Shown in pieces: positions 24,301 through 38,246 of a stretch of DNA of 64,000 nt (the first letter of the stretch is position 1; every line of letters begins with the position of its first letter). The stretch comes from Dryas octopetala (Eukaryota > Streptophyta > Magnoliopsida > Rosales > Rosaceae). Both the position numbers and the translations under genes were made by a program. Under the pieces are notes generated by a model, which did no database searches, was not told where the DNA came from, and saw only the letters and a list, made by a program, of their open reading frames with translations. The DNA lies in NCBI GenBank assembly GCA_963921425.1, contig OY992838.1, positions 14,818,001 to 14,882,000 of the forward strand, given 5' to 3'.

Positions 24301-24547
24301 TGTTATAAACTAAGAGTGTTTCTCAAAAGGCTTGTGTATTTCATCTTTGGTAGAGATGCCTATTTATAGGGTTACAATGATAGGATGGTCAATACAAATC
24401 ACTCCACCCATAAATTTGTAAGTTATAAATCACTAATTACCACCATTAGTACATAGGTTACAAAAATGTCATTAAGGCATAGGTTATACCATAATGACAA
24501 TATGATAATAGTGGTCATCCACACATTAATCCTTATGATTTATAACA
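24301..24547 (-). repeat. Copia 5' LTR
   Basis: This is the partner of 2318-2568 and begins and ends with the same bases. It is followed by the target duplication agaaa at 24548-24552. On the minus strand it precedes gag. Confidence 0.92.
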
Positions 24548-24552
24548 AGAAA

Positions 24553-25016
24553 ATGTGTCTGATTTATTTAATTGATGGAAAAATGAGAATATGTGGGGTT
24601 GCCAATGTTTGTTTGAAGCAAATTTAAGGCTGATTGGGCGGCGGTTGCAGTGGGTGGTTGCATATATCGGCAAGGAAGGCTAGCCTCGGTGGCAAAGGGT
24701 TTGGCTTTAGAAGTTGGGTATTTGGTGATGTGGGTATTGGTACATGTGAGAGTGATGTTGGGTAAGGAGATAAATTCTAATGTTAATGTAAGTATGTTTT
24801 ACTAACATAAGGGTGTTATAGGAAAGTAGATTGGGTATAATGAGAAAATGAAAAAAAAAAAAAAAAAAAAAAGTGAATGTTGGGTGTAGTGAGAATGATG
24901 ATGGGTAAGAAAAGAAAATTGTTAGATATAGAATTTCCCTTGTGAGCACTCTTAGCTTTGGTGGCATCTACTTAACTGAGGTAGGGGAAGTGGTGCTTAC
25001 CAAAAAAAGCTATGTT

Positions 25017-25063
<47 letters not shown>

Positions 25064-25634
25064 TAATAAACTTGGATGCACAAGTGCTTGATGGTTGAAA
25101 TGTGAATGAACCTTGAATGCTTGTGAATGTGATTGTTTCTGAATGTACGTGAACTTGGCTGCCAACCTGTGAATGAAATTTGACTCATATCTTGATGTAT
25201 TTAACATGTTAAAATTCAAACTTGATGCTAGCATGTACATATGATTGCCATGCTTAGTTGAATTGGGATGATGTATTTTTTTATTTTTTTTATTTTTATT
25301 TTATTTTTTATTTTTTTTAGGGATTATTCCAAATATTTATTTTTACGAAAGTAACTTGGGTATATACGCTTTATTTTCTTAAGCCCAAATCAAAAGATCC
25401 TACTACCACATATCTCTGCCTCTAGAAACCATCCATATATTTTCTTCCCAAAGTTAGACATTGAGCAACAAAGATCAGAGGAACTTCTTCCTCTGGTGTA
25501 TATATGATTTAACCATTAAGATCACCAAGATAAATGAGGATAGGGCAATCAACACATCTGTTTTTTTTTTTTTTTTAATTTCAAAAGCAATAACATGCTC
25601 CATTATTCAATCAAATTATCAAATCATAAAGCAT
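24553..25634. other. Unassigned AT-rich spacer with simple repeats
   Basis: No gene was recognised. There is a poly-A run at about 24848-24870, an (AT)n microsatellite at 25021-25061 and a T-rich low-complexity tract at 25270-25320. Open frames here are short and biased. The stretch ends with cat (25632-25634), the left target duplication of CACTA-2. Confidence 0.5.
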
Positions 25635-26580
25635 CACTACTACAAAAAACGTAATACACAACGGATTTTATCCGTTGTGTAAGTTGCCAAAATACCGTCG
25701 TCTAATCGACCGACGTCTATTGGGGGTACCATTACACAACGGTTATTTTCCGTTGTCTTTATTACATTAACACAATGGTAATTACCAAACTACCGTTGTA
25801 TATACATCCTAAAAATCCCATGGTTTAAAGGCCACTGTTGTTGAGTATATAACTACACAACGGTTTCTCCTAGAATCCATTGTTTTATGTTCTCAAGACA
25901 ACGGTTACGTGTACTAATACATGTATTTTACAACTATTTTAGTTATAGACACGAGGTGAAATACTCATTAACACAACGGTTTTTGGATTTTAACCGTGGT
26001 ATAAGTCATTCTAAAAATAGGTGTATAAGATGTGTATATGTCTTTCATACTATGGTGTTTATATGAAACCGTTGTCTTCATTACATTACCACAATGGTAA
26101 TGACAAAAAAACCGTTGTATATACATCCTAAAAATCTCATGGTTTAAAGGCTACTGTTGTTGAGTATATATATACACAACGGTTACGTTTACTAATACAT
26201 GTATTTTACAACTACTTTAGTGATAAACACAAGGTGAAATACTCCTTAAAACAACGGTTTTTGGATCCTAACCGTGGTATAGATCATTCTAAAAATAGGT
26301 GTTTGAGATGTATATATGTTTTTCATACTACGGTGTTTATATGAAACCGTTGTATTATGAATTTAAGAACATCAGATTTTAACTATATAACCGTTGTGTA
26401 AGATACTAATTTCAAGTTTAATTAGATGTCTCTAGATATTAGATACATCGGCTTTCTAAGGTTTGTGTGGTATTGTTATGGATTATACAACGGTTTCTAA
26501 TATGGAACTATTGTAAGTTAATATTACAGACCACGATTTCGTTAGAAAAATTGTTGTAAAATGTTCCTGTTTACATTTGG
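25635..26580. repeat. CACTA-2 left terminal and subterminal repeats
   Basis: The terminal repeat is followed by many acaacggtt and complement motifs spaced tens of bases apart. There are also two larger direct copies of a block of about 330 bp (about 25735-26040 against 26090-26350), sharing tacatcctaaaaat, gtatttacaact-type and ggtgaaatactc phrases. Confidence 0.85.
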
Positions 26581-27098
26581 TTCACATATGCACGCAGTAC
26601 CTGAAATAGCTAGCTAGGTGTTTTTGGTACAACACCATTGTTCCAAGTAGCATGTTTCCCTTTATAATGTTAACATTCTTAATAAATTATACATTAATTC
26701 ACAAAATCACAATTTGCTCAAATTTAAACTAATCCACAATAAATAAGGATTTTGGAATTGATAAAGTACCAAATATTAAAAGGAATTTCAAGGTAGCTAG
26801 TAATTGTATATATGTAGTTTACTCTCTAAACCCAATGCTATTCACACAACCAGCCATGCCATACACAAAAACCATCTATAACTCAAAAATCAACCATCAA
26901 GTTTGTAATCTACCAATTTGCTGCCATCAATCTAATCTAGCAATTAATTAAGCCTAGCTATCAATCTTGGCAGCACCCAAAAGAAGCTAGCAAAGTGATC
27001 AATGATATATATATACCCCAAGCTAGTCTAGCTAAACACATGGCCTACAAAATCAAGTTCAAAAATGCTATACGTCAAAAATCCACCTTCTACTCGAT
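26581..27098. other. CACTA-2 spacer downstream of the protease gene
   Basis: AT-rich non-coding sequence between the subterminal repeats and the stop codon of the minus-strand protease gene. It would hold the 3' untranslated region. Nothing else was recognised. Confidence 0.5.
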
Positions 27099-30000
27099 CT
27101 ACATATACTGCCCCACAAAGTTTGCCCATTCAGTCCGGACTTCATCGATATCTTCTTGGGTATAAGTATTGTCCTTCCTTCGCTCCCACTGAAACAAGGC
27201 AAAAATGGAGTAGTAATTAAAAAGAAAATTCAACTCAAAATAAAAACATAATGAATCCAATAAAGAAATAATCAATATGCCCCTTAGGTAAAAAAGGCCA
27301 AGACAACTCATGATATAAGTGCACAACTACATTAATTAAGAATCAAGCACACATATATAACCAGCAAAATGTCCTAAGCTAACTGCACCCAAAACAGAAT
27401 CCCCCAATGGCCTAAAGAAATTGCACCAGACCACTCATGAATTTGTTATTAATAATATAAGTGCATAACTACATTAATTAGAATCAAACTGAAATCAACC
27501 TCAAATTCACACAAGTGATCATCAAACATGGGCCTAGCTATATAACATGGTCACTTCCACAAGTTTGAAAGAATCCACCCAGTATTCCCAATCTGCATGC
27601 ACCCAAAACAGACTCCCCCAAGCTAATTTGTTTCCTTTTATTCCTTTACTACATTTCCAATTTTTCAGCCACAAAACAAAGAAAAGAATTTCAACATTTC
27701 CAAGTAAAAGACAATTTTCATATCACTACTCAGAGTTCACATGACCAACATAATGCCAAGTTACTTATACTTCACTAATGCATACCTTAGTCACAAAAGC
27801 TAAGCTCTCATCTTCAATTATTTCCTTCATAAAACGCATAATAAAATAGCCACACTCCTTATCACTTGGCTGTTGAGGAATGCCCTAAATGCAAATAAAC
27901 ATTAATTAGAATGAGCACATATACAGTCCACTTAGCAATCTGTTATTTGAGTTTTAAAGCAAACTACAAACAAGCCAACCTACCGCCATATTTTTCCAGA
28001 TTATTGCCTTACGCCCTTGCCTATTCCCTTGAGCATTGAAGATTCTAATCCCACTATCGCATGAAAAACCAAATGATTTTAACACTTGCTGATATATGTA
28101 AATGAACTTATAACTGATGAGGCATCTAATCAACTTACTTGTCTACCACAGTTTTCCATTCATCGCCGATCAGACGTCTTCTCATTGGGTCCATGAAATA
28201 GACAATCTCTTTGTCCGGATTGATAACAGTCAGCATCCAATGATATCTACACATTTATAATTCTCATTAAATACCTTATATGGTTGGAAATCAGTATTTA
28301 CAATGACCACATAAATGATTAACTTACCCGGAATTGTAAGGGACCAAAAAAATCTTATCATCACGAGATCCAGCGAACCTATCTGCCAAGTACCTTGATC
28401 TTTCAGTTACATTTCCACACCCTATCGCACCAGTTCTCGCAGGGTCAACAAAACCAACCATACTTAGCATTTTTGACCTCTTTACCACATCGTAGAGGTG
28501 CCTAAAAAAATATTCCGTAAGTAATTGCATAATCTCTTTTGCTGGATATAAATATGTATAGAAAAGTAGTCTCATTAAATACCTCATGTAAACCACAATG
28601 CAGGTTGCTGATATTTCAACCATGCCACCAAATTGGACAATATCTTCACACAGAAGGTGGGTTTTACGAGTTGCCCCAAAAACATCTGCCTCTATTAAAA
28701 AGTTGATTGTCTGACCATCATTCAATACATTTTGTGCATACATGCACAACAACTTCAGTGGCGTAGGCATTGTTTGAAGATTCAACACAATCTCTTTCCC
28801 CCTATTTTGCTTCTCGCCCTTTCCTTTGGCACGTTTCTAGGTTCAATTATCAATATATGTTAGAGGTAGCTTTTAAAAACACCCAAATCAGTTAAAATTA
28901 CAACAATACAATTAGGTGAGACATAAAAACATACCTCTTTACCAACTTCCTGCTGACTCTGATATGTTACAAGATTTTTCGGCCATGCTACAATTGTCCC
29001 AACAGCTTGACCAACAGTTACTACTTCGTCTTTAATTGGGATGGGAAGCAAAACTGAGTCATCCAACGAAGTATAAATTGCAACCCGCAGGCATCCCTCT
29101 GCCAAAGGAACACCATGCAGTGTCCGTGGGTTGGCATCGTCAACTTCAAGTAATGTAGCGTATGCAACAATATTTTCAAGTGAGCCAACAGCCAACATGC
29201 ATTTTTTCTCCTGTGCAAATAGCCAAGATAAAATAGAAGTTAATTTAATGACTTTCACAACAAAAAATTAAGGCAATTAAACGTTGGGTAAGCTAGGATG
29301 AAATATATACCTTCGAAACACTATTCTTGTCACTCACATAGTCTAGGTCGACACAGTCAGCATCCAACATGTTCGTGTTGTGCTTCTCCTCCTTTGGATC
29401 ATCAATCTTTTCCATGCCCATATTCTCAATCTTCTCAATTTCATTCTCCTCATTTATCTCTATTTCTTTCTCCACATTCATATCAATATTCTTCACAACT
29501 TTTTTGTCCACATTGGTGCTTGCCTTATCAGAGCCATATTCAGCAGTATGGGGAGTTGGGGGAGTACGGGGAATAGGGACTAACATTACTGGGGTTGGTC
29601 CCTCAGCCTTGGAATTCTTCCCTGCCTCTACTGAATTCAATTTATCCATCCAATATTTTCGCTCCTCTGCTATTATTTTCTCTCGCTCTTCTTCCATGAT
29701 CTGTTTGACACTTTCTCTTATTCTCTCTTTCATACTCTTTCGTGGAGGGAAGTTAAAGTAAGAACTGGGCTTCACATAACCTCCCACAGCTCTAACTCTC
29801 CCTGAGTGCTCAGGGGTCCCTAATGCCAATGTTAGCACATCACTGGTACCAGAAGTAGATAATGTCCCCTCAGATACTTGTTTCTTCAAATCATCCTGCA
29901 ACCATACATGAAATAAAGCCAAGATAAATTAAATTATTAAAGAACTCAACACTTTCAAATCTAACATTGGCAGAATTATAATCAATGGAATATCTATAGC

Positions 30001-31050
30001 TTACTTACAATTCTGGCAGCAGTCTCAGCTACTTTTGCATCTGGGATCTTCCCATTTTTATCTTCATGTGCTTTAATCCAAAGGGTTGCTCGATCAAACC
30101 CCCCCTCAGGCATTGTTTTCATCTTTAAAATAACAAATAAATGTAAACACTAACCAGTTCATGTTTAATAATCATTGTACCAAGGCAGTTAAAGTAAACA
30201 CTAACCAGTTCATCCTCCAAACCAGCATACCCTTTACGCGATAGTCTATGATGATACTCATGCTTAGATTTCCTCTCCACTTGTTCCTCGTGAAGTTGCT
30301 TCAAAACAGAATAGAGACAATACAAAGAGTTATATACAAATTTAAAGACAACAATTGTACGAAAATATATGTAGAAAGTAATAGCTTACCCCAAACTGAT
30401 CCGTAAGCCTATGTAGCACAAACTCCTTCCAATCTGACTTGTCAATAAATTGATAGTCTTTAGGAGGATCACTTAATAGCTCAGGTTGATCTTTGTAAGG
30501 GAGAACAAATTTGCATGTCAGCCTAGACTTGAATTCTCTCCACTTATTTGATGCAGATGCTAACACCATCTTCTTACATTGAGGACTCAGCACAAAAGCC
30601 ATCTACAATCAATGATGTCCTAGTTAAATAAATGATACTATATAATGTTTTAGTTAAATGATGTACTAGTCATATAAATAACCAAGTATTGTTGCTTACC
30701 TCTACATTTTCCCAAATTTTATTTTTCATATCCTCCGTAACATCCTTCCACTTCTTTATGTTAATTGGGATCTTTGTACGTGCTAAAGTCCCAATGTAAG
30801 ACTGCATTTCGGTTGCTGCCTTCCCATGTGGCTGCCCTTTTGAATTAAACTCCACCACCTTTTTGACTTTCATTATTTTTCGCCTTACAATGCGATGCAT
30901 TGTAACCATCCCCCTTTTCTTCCTTTTTCCATTAACTGAGCTATCTGTGGTAGCAGTGTCCTTTGTCACCTTCGATTCAGTTACAGGAGGCTCAGCTACC
31001 TTTGATTTGGAGGTTTTCTTCCTCGAGGAAGCCACTCTCTTTAGCGCCAT
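27099..31050 (-). CDS. CACTA-2 protein with Ulp1-type C48 protease domain
   Basis: Twelve exons join in frame with GT-AG junctions: 31050-30700, 30602-30390, 30298-30206, 30122-30009, 29895-29311, 29210-28935, 28836-28583, 28501-28328, 28246-28139, 28053-27984, 27884-27786 and 27188-27099. They give about 808 residues with no stop. The N-terminus is basic (KRKKRG). The next exons resemble plant Ptta/En/Spm proteins (HEYHHRLSRKGYAGLEDEL). A charged Glu/Lys/Asn-rich linker follows. Residues about 545-779 resemble the Ulp1 SUMO-protease fold, with a plausible triad His689 (YHWMLTVIN), Asp706 (YFMDP) and Cys757 (DKECGYFIMRF), plus Gln750/751. If active it would cut SUMO-like proteins or the element's own proteins; neither is shown. 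It lies downstream of TNP2 on the same strand, behind the captured kinase repeat. The exon structure is predicted by eye. Confidence 0.85.
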
Positions 31051-31551
31051 TGTCTAGGATGAAATGAAATGATATGAAACAGTTTGTAAATAGAGTATAT
31101 ATTTAACTAGTAAGAAGTATATATAATAGAGACAATACAAAGATCGATTAGCACAGTGTAACTTTTGCAAGATAGATATGTAAATGGAGGATCTTGTAAA
31201 TGGATCCTTGTTTAATTTTCTAGGGATCTTATAAATGGATCCTTGTTTAATTTCTAGAGACCTTGTAAATTAGAATGAACAACCTGCACGAGAATCACAT
31301 AAATCATCATGAGACATATAAATAACCAAGTATGCAACTCAAAGGCAAGCAATATGAAGCAATCTAGATTTTCCTGGAGCTGCCAATAAAAAAAGACATG
31401 CCAACCAAGATTGTCTAGAAAGAGCCAGCAGTGTCAGAATGAATAGAATGCAAAGTTTTCAACCCATTCCAAGATAAGTATATATACGAATGTTCTATTC
31501 CTCATTATCCAACTGCATTTAAAGTTGAAAAAATTCAAAGCTCACAATCAC

Positions 31552-31831
<280 letters not shown>

Positions 31832-32147
31832 TCAAATGTACATCCAATTCAGTATTGTAAAACCATTAGCCAGAATGAACAACCTGCACGAGAATCACAT
31901 AAATCATCATGAGACAAAAAAAACTAAATGCAACTCAAAGGGAAGCAATATGAAGCAATCTAGATTTTCCTGGAGCTGCCAATAAAAAAATACATGCCAA
32001 CCAAGATTGTCTAGAAAGAGCCAGCAGTGTCAGAATGAATAGAATGCAAAGTTTTCAACCCATTCCAAGATAAGTATATATACGAATGTTCTATTCCTCA
32101 TTATCCAACTGCATTTAAAGTTGAAAAAATTCAAAGCTCACAATCAC

Positions 32148-32427
<280 letters not shown>

Positions 32428-32661
32428 TCAAATGTACATCCAATTCAGTATTGTAAAACCATTAGCCAGAATGAGCATATTTAAAGAATGCTTGGATGCA
32501 GAAAACAAACCAAGACTTTAAAAATAAATCACACATTTAAGAATGAGCATATTCATACATGCAGAAACACATTTAAGAACAAATCACACATTAAAAATAA
32601 ATCACACAATCATTGCCACACCAAAAATAACCAGTTACCTTATATAAATGCCATTTTGATG

Positions 32662-35600
32662 CTACTTATCAATCCATATACCCTCACCATCAGGTCTAAT
32701 GCAGTTTGTAGGATTGTCTCTAACCATTTCATCCAATGTCTCAATAGATGGCAGGCCTCTAGTAAAAGGTTGATGGTCAACCATACTATCCCCTAACTCA
32801 TCATCATTATAATCGACATCATTGTAATTTCTATCTGGGGTTGATAGAACAACAGACCAAGCAGCATCTGCAGGGTCTTCCACGTAAAAGACTTGACTCA
32901 CTTGTCTTGCCAAAACAAATTGATCATGCTTGGAACCTATCCTACTAAGATTGACCAAAGTAAAGCCTAGATCATCTATTTTAATTCCATTTGTACTCTC
33001 AACCCAATCACACTTAAAGATAGGTATCCTAAACTTGAAATAATCAAGTTCCCATATTTCTTGGATCACCCCATAAAAACACATATTTGTAATGATGGGG
33101 TTTTTATCCTTCGCAGATGCAACTTGCATTGTCTCCCCTTGCCAACACACGCCACTGTTTTGAACAGCCCGAACGTCATCACGAGCCTTAGTATTAAAAT
33201 GAACCCCATTAATGGAATAACTTGCAAATTTTGGGACTTCCATGCATGGTCCATCAGCTAGCCACCTCAGCGTGTCTGGTATGTCATGAGTTTCACAATT
33301 GAGTTGAGATCTAACCTGTAAGGATAAGCATTCTAATAAAATACAGGAATTACTTACATACATTAGTGCATCCTTTGAACAAATTAAACTTACTCGATTC
33401 TTTAACCAAAGAATGAAAGTGTGATTGTGCTTATCTTGCAGCCACTTCTCATTTTTTTTGAACCTAGGATTTGTAGCCTTTAAATAGCTCATATGATCAC
33501 TACACAAAATTTGAGATTCCTCAATTAATATTGAGAATTCAGCTAATCAAAGACATAATTAATGAAAAGACAAAGGAAATATGGGATTGTCTTACGCGAT
33601 ATAAGGTGTCACTTCATATGTATTCTCTAATACAAACAGATGAGCTTGGTCCAAAAGTTCACGATCAACCCTATGTATAGAAGCACCAGATAAGGCCATA
33701 CATTCCTTAGAAGATCCTTGATTGTGTCTTGATGAGATTCCAATTGAACTGCCAGTAGAAAGATGTTCAGAGCAAAAATCTAAAGCTTCTTCGGCAATAT
33801 AACACTCGGCAATGCAACCCTCGGGTCGATGGCGATTTCGAACATACCCCTTTAGCACTTTCATATACCGTTCAAACGGATACATCCATCTGAAGTAAAC
33901 TGGTCCACACAACTGAACTTCTCTAATGAGATGCACCGTTAAATGAACCATAATATCAAAAAATGATGGTGGAAAGTACTTTTCAAGCAAACAAAGTGTA
34001 AGCACTAGATCTTGCTGCATCTTATCTAGTATAGAAGCATCCACCACTTTACTACATATAGAATTGAAGAAGAAACAGAATCTGGTTATAGCATATCTCA
34101 CAGGCTTCTCCAACACTGAACGTATGGCCACAGGGAGCAATTGTTGCATGAAGATATGACAATCATGTGACTTCATTCCAACAAGTCTTAAATCCTCCAT
34201 TGATACTAGACTTCTAACATTTGAAGAATAATACTCAGGGACTTTCATACCAAGAAAGGATTTGCATACAGTTCTCTTCTCTTCCCTAGACAGATTCCAA
34301 CTTGCTGCAGGCAGATGTGTTCTTTTTTCTCCAACAATAGGTGCTAATTCAGTACGTACCCCCATGTCCAGAAGATCTAAACGAGCAGCAAGACCGTCTT
34401 TTGTTTTTGTAGGAATGTTCAACAATGTACCGATAATACTATCGCATACATTTTTCTCAATGTGCATAACATCGAGAATATGGCGAACATGAAGAGATTT
34501 CCAATATTCCAGTTCAAAAAAGATTGACTTCTTCTTCCAACACGCTCTTGTATCACCCTCCACATGGTTACGGGGCCACTTTTTTTTTCCGAAAGGCAAG
34601 AAATTAAGACTATCCACCTTTGCCAATACTTCCTCTCCACTTAATGGCACAGGAGCTGGAGAAAGTTCTTGACGATTATTAAATGCAGCCCTTTGATTTC
34701 GATAAGGATGAAATCGTGGTAAGAATCTTCGATGGCCTATGTATGAGCATTTATTACCGTGGACCAACCTGTGGGGTTTTGTGTGTTCTCCACATATTGG
34801 ACATGCATTATATCCTTTTACGACACAGCCAGATAAGTTACCATAGGCTGGAAAATCGTTTATTGTCCACAACAATACAGCCTTTAGAGTGAAATACTCT
34901 CCTTTGTATGCATCATACACTCCTACAACTCCCTTCCATAAACTTTTTAAATCATCAATCAAAGGTGCTAGGTAAACGTCTATATCATTTCCAGGTTGTT
35001 TAGGACCAGAAATCAATAGACTCAGCATCATGAACTTTCTTTTCATACACAACCATGGTGGAAGGTTATAAGTGACAAGTAAAACTGGCCAGCAACTGTA
35101 TCTGCTGCTCAAAGAACTATGGGGATTGAACCCGTCAGATGCAAGTGCGAGCCTAAGGTTTCTAGGATCTTCAGCAAATTCAGGCCACTTATCGTCCACT
35201 AACTTCCAAGATGGAGAATCTGCAGGATGCCGCATCTTACCATCTTTCACTCTTTTATCATAATGCCAAGTCAAACTCTCAGATGTTTTACTAGACTGAA
35301 ACATCTTTTTAAACCTTGGGATAATGGGAAAGTACCACAACACCTTCGCAGGCACCCCCTCCTTAATAGTTGAATACCTACTTAACTTCCACCTTGACAC
35401 ATTACAGTTAGGGCAATTAATCTCATCTGCATACTCATTTCTATACAAGATGCAGTCATTAGGGCATGCATGTATTTTCTCATAGTCCATCCCTAAAGCA
35501 CACAAAATCTTCTTTGCCTCGTACATAGATGTGGGTATGTTATTACCTGATGGAAGAAAATCTCCAAAGGCAATCAAGTAGTCAGTGAAACTTGCATCAC

Positions 35601-36084
35601 TCAATCCATGCTTCGCTTTCAAATTGTACAATCTTACCAGTGCTCCCAACTTGGTGAATTTATCACAACCAGGATACAAAGGTTCATCGCCATCCCCAAC
35701 CAAATTCATGAAATCGTTAGAATCATTTGAAAATTCTTCCTCTTCATTATCTCCCATATCCACTGTTTCGGAGACAAAATTATCTTCTTGTTCCTCCACA
35801 CTTCTAGCTGCATTCGCAAATGTACTAGAAACTTCTCCGTGCCATATCCAATTTTGGTAACTTTGGTCAACCCCATTAAAATATAGATGATCCCTTATAA
35901 CTCCAATCCCAAATTGTCTCATATTTCCACATTTTTGGCAAGGACAATGAATGAGGTTTGGGTTTCTAGCATGCTGTAATGCAAACTTGAAGAATTCTTG
36001 AATCCCTAACTCATATGCCCTTGATCTTCTATCCGCATACATCCATGACTTGTCCATCTTTGACTTGTCCATACAAACATGCAT
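32662..36084 (-). CDS. CACTA-2 TNP2 transposase (Transposase_21)
   Basis: The main exon is 36084-33596. It joins in frame to 33498 onward through a GT-AG intron (33595-33499). A further 78-bp in-frame intron with good signals is likely at 33393-33316. About 1,100 residues result (1,108 if that piece is kept). Residues 10-85 are the transposase-associated domain with a CPCQKCGN metal-like motif. Residues about 290-550 are the Transposase_21 core, with ALASDGFNPHSS (Asp317), WTINDFPAYG (Asp410) and HIEKNVCDS (Glu543). These three acidic positions are my candidates for the DDE-type triad. DUF4218-like sequence follows to the end of exon 1, with PVYFRWMYPFER, and DUF4216-like sequence fills the last exon (FKCDWVES). 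The true start may be the Met at residue 10. No stops or frameshifts are seen. It should cut at the element's ends. Confidence 0.9.
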
Positions 36085-37379
36085 GTCATTTATAAAATCA
36101 TACCAATATTGACTCTAGTGAAACAAAAAAAATACAAAGATAAACTAAACACAACCACTATACCATTGAACATGGGCATGCAATTGAAAGCTAACTGGTC
36201 TTACAGTAAAACCCATATCAGTAAAACCCAATAAACCCCATATCAGTAAAATCAATCACAAACCACAATAACTTCCATTTTAAGATTGACCAAAGTAAAG
36301 CCTAGATCATCTATTTTAATTCCATTTTTATCAAGCCACAATAACTTCACCCAGAACTAGAACAAGAATAAGAGAGACAGAGTAGGTGACAGAGAGGAAA
36401 TCAACACTAACCTGCAGGCTGATCTAAATTAGATATTTCAAGCTAGCACAATGCATCTTAAAATTATACACCTAGTTCAGTCTTAGTAATTTCCTCAATT
36501 GAAATAAAGCAAACACAATGGAGTAAATGAACTTATATGGTTTCTATTGGGTAGGGGAGGGGTAGCAACTTTCCACTTCAATATACAATTACTTACTCAT
36601 AACTATTTTTCTCATCAAAATCAAACATTCATTATAATGAGTAACAAAAGTTAATCAATAGCATCAAGAAATCAATATAATCCTTTCAATAGTCTACAAA
36701 TAAAACCCCTACCATCAAAATAGAAGAAAACAAGATGCCAAAACCAACAAAACGAAAAAAAAATAAAAGGGCCTGATGAACTCACCTTTCCAATTCAATC
36801 AGCAGCCTAGCTATTTTCTTTCCCCAAGCTCAACAATATCACCAAATATCACCAATATGAACTTCACCTTCAGCAAAAACACAAAACAAAAAGGTTTAGA
36901 AGAACCTCAAAGAACAAAAATCAGATATGCACAAAAAAAGAAAGAACAAAATGTAATGAGGAAAAAATCCCCCAAAATCAAACCCTATATCAACTGTACC
37001 TGAATCGGAGTGCAGAGATGCGCGAAGATGATTCAAGGGAGTGCAGAGATGGCCGGGCGATGAGGAATGGGCGGAGACGATGAGGACGGAGATGGAGGTC
37101 GGTGACGTCAAGAGACGTGTAGATGGAGAGCGAGGGACGATGTCGAAGATGGAGATTGACGCGCAATGAGGACAGAGATTGATGCGCGAGAGGGAAGATC
37201 GATCGGTGAAGCCAGAGGATTGAGTTGAGGAGGGAAGATCGATTGATCAATGAGGACTAAGTTGTGGGCTAAGTGTGTGTGAGTTTCTGAAAGGTGAAGT
37301 CAAAGGGCTTTGACCCAAAAAGACCTAATTAAGGCGCGATATATTTCATTAACGCGGTCATGCGCTTGTCAAATACAAA
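36085..37379 (-). promoter_or_regulatory. CACTA-2 upstream region of TNP2
   Basis: This is non-coding sequence between the right subterminal repeats and the TNP2 start, so it should hold the promoter and leader. An 80-bp piece at about 36283-36330 repeats sequence from the TNP2 last exon (aagattgaccaaagtaaagcc, near 32948). A purine-rich, GC-richer stretch lies at 37000-37250. No other gene was recognised; short open frames are not supported. Confidence 0.5.
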
Positions 37380-37602
37380 GACCCGCAAAATTTTATATTT
37401 TTGTGAAACTTGCCCAACACAACGGTATTCCCTAAAACTATTGTCTGTTAATTATTAGGAAAAATTATCAAACCAAATACCATGGGATAATATACATTAA
37501 TATAACGGTTTGTTAAAAACCGTTGTGTGGTAAATTAAGATAACGGAAAAAATACAAAACGTTGTTTATTGACCGATGTCTATTACATTTTTTGTAGTAG
37601 TG
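37380..37602. repeat. CACTA-2 right subterminal and terminal repeats
   Basis: Motifs acaacgg, aaccgttgt and ccgatgtctat lead into the terminal inverted repeat ending GTAGTAGTG at 37602. This end is much shorter than the left one. Confidence 0.85.
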
Positions 37603-37605
37603 CAT

Positions 37606-38246
37606 GCTCCCATCCATCCACCCCTGATAAAATGTGAACGAAGATGACGTTACAATTAGCATCAAAAAAATATTAAATACACTCCACAACAGAGAGCTGC
37701 ATTCTTTATAAATGTAAAAAACCATTTTTGAGAGTTGGGATATTTAAAAAAAAAAAAATGTAAGAGGAGATATAAACCATAATTTTAATTTAACAAATAT
37801 ATGATGAACAAAAATAGTAATTAAGAATATGTCTGACATTGTAAATGAAAAAAACGAGGTTAACGAATTATTTTATAAAATAAAACTATGATAAGCCCAT
37901 CAAAGGCCCAGACCCAGAGGCGCCCAAGTAACCACCTTGATGGCCTGACTAACTGATTGATTGAAAGACTTAAGACAGTTACTAAAGAAAGAAAGAGTTG
38001 ACAAGAACAACGGAACAAGATTTAATAGGAAGCATCCAAGGCCCAGGGGCATTGTAGTCAAATTATTTTTCTGACCAAAAAGAGAAAGACTTAATAAGTC
38101 TTGCAGAACACTGACAAGAACAACCTCAACTTCCCCAATTCCCAAGTCAATCCATCAGTCAACCATTCACTCATTCTGTCTTCCAAAACGAAAACTAGCA
38201 AACATCTCATAAATGTCAACTCATCTCATGTAATTGTGAATTTGTA
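37606..38246 (+). promoter_or_regulatory. Upstream region of the ALKBH-like gene
   Basis: This is the space between CACTA-2 and the first ATG of the AlkB-type gene. It must contain its promoter and 5' leader. No clear TATA box could be singled out. CACTA-2 therefore sits only about 640 bp upstream of the coding start. Confidence 0.5.

Larger units (their letters stand above)
2318..24547 (-). mobile_element. Ty1-copia LTR retrotransposon with nested insertions
   Basis: The element has LTRs of about 250 bp at both ends (2318-2568 and 24301-24547), each TG...CA, flanked by the 5-bp duplication agaaa at 2313-2317 and 24548-24552. On the minus strand, gag (23259 to 22226) is followed by integrase, reverse transcriptase and RNase H pieces, which is copia order. 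A polypurine tract (AAGGGGGAG on the minus strand) lies directly before the 3' LTR at 2569-2580. Two insertions interrupt it: CACTA-1 (9032-22165) and a solo LTR (3170-5678). Without them it would be roughly 6.6 kb. The LTRs differ at about 20 sites by eye, and the coding region has frameshifts, so this is an old, dead copy. Confidence 0.93.
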
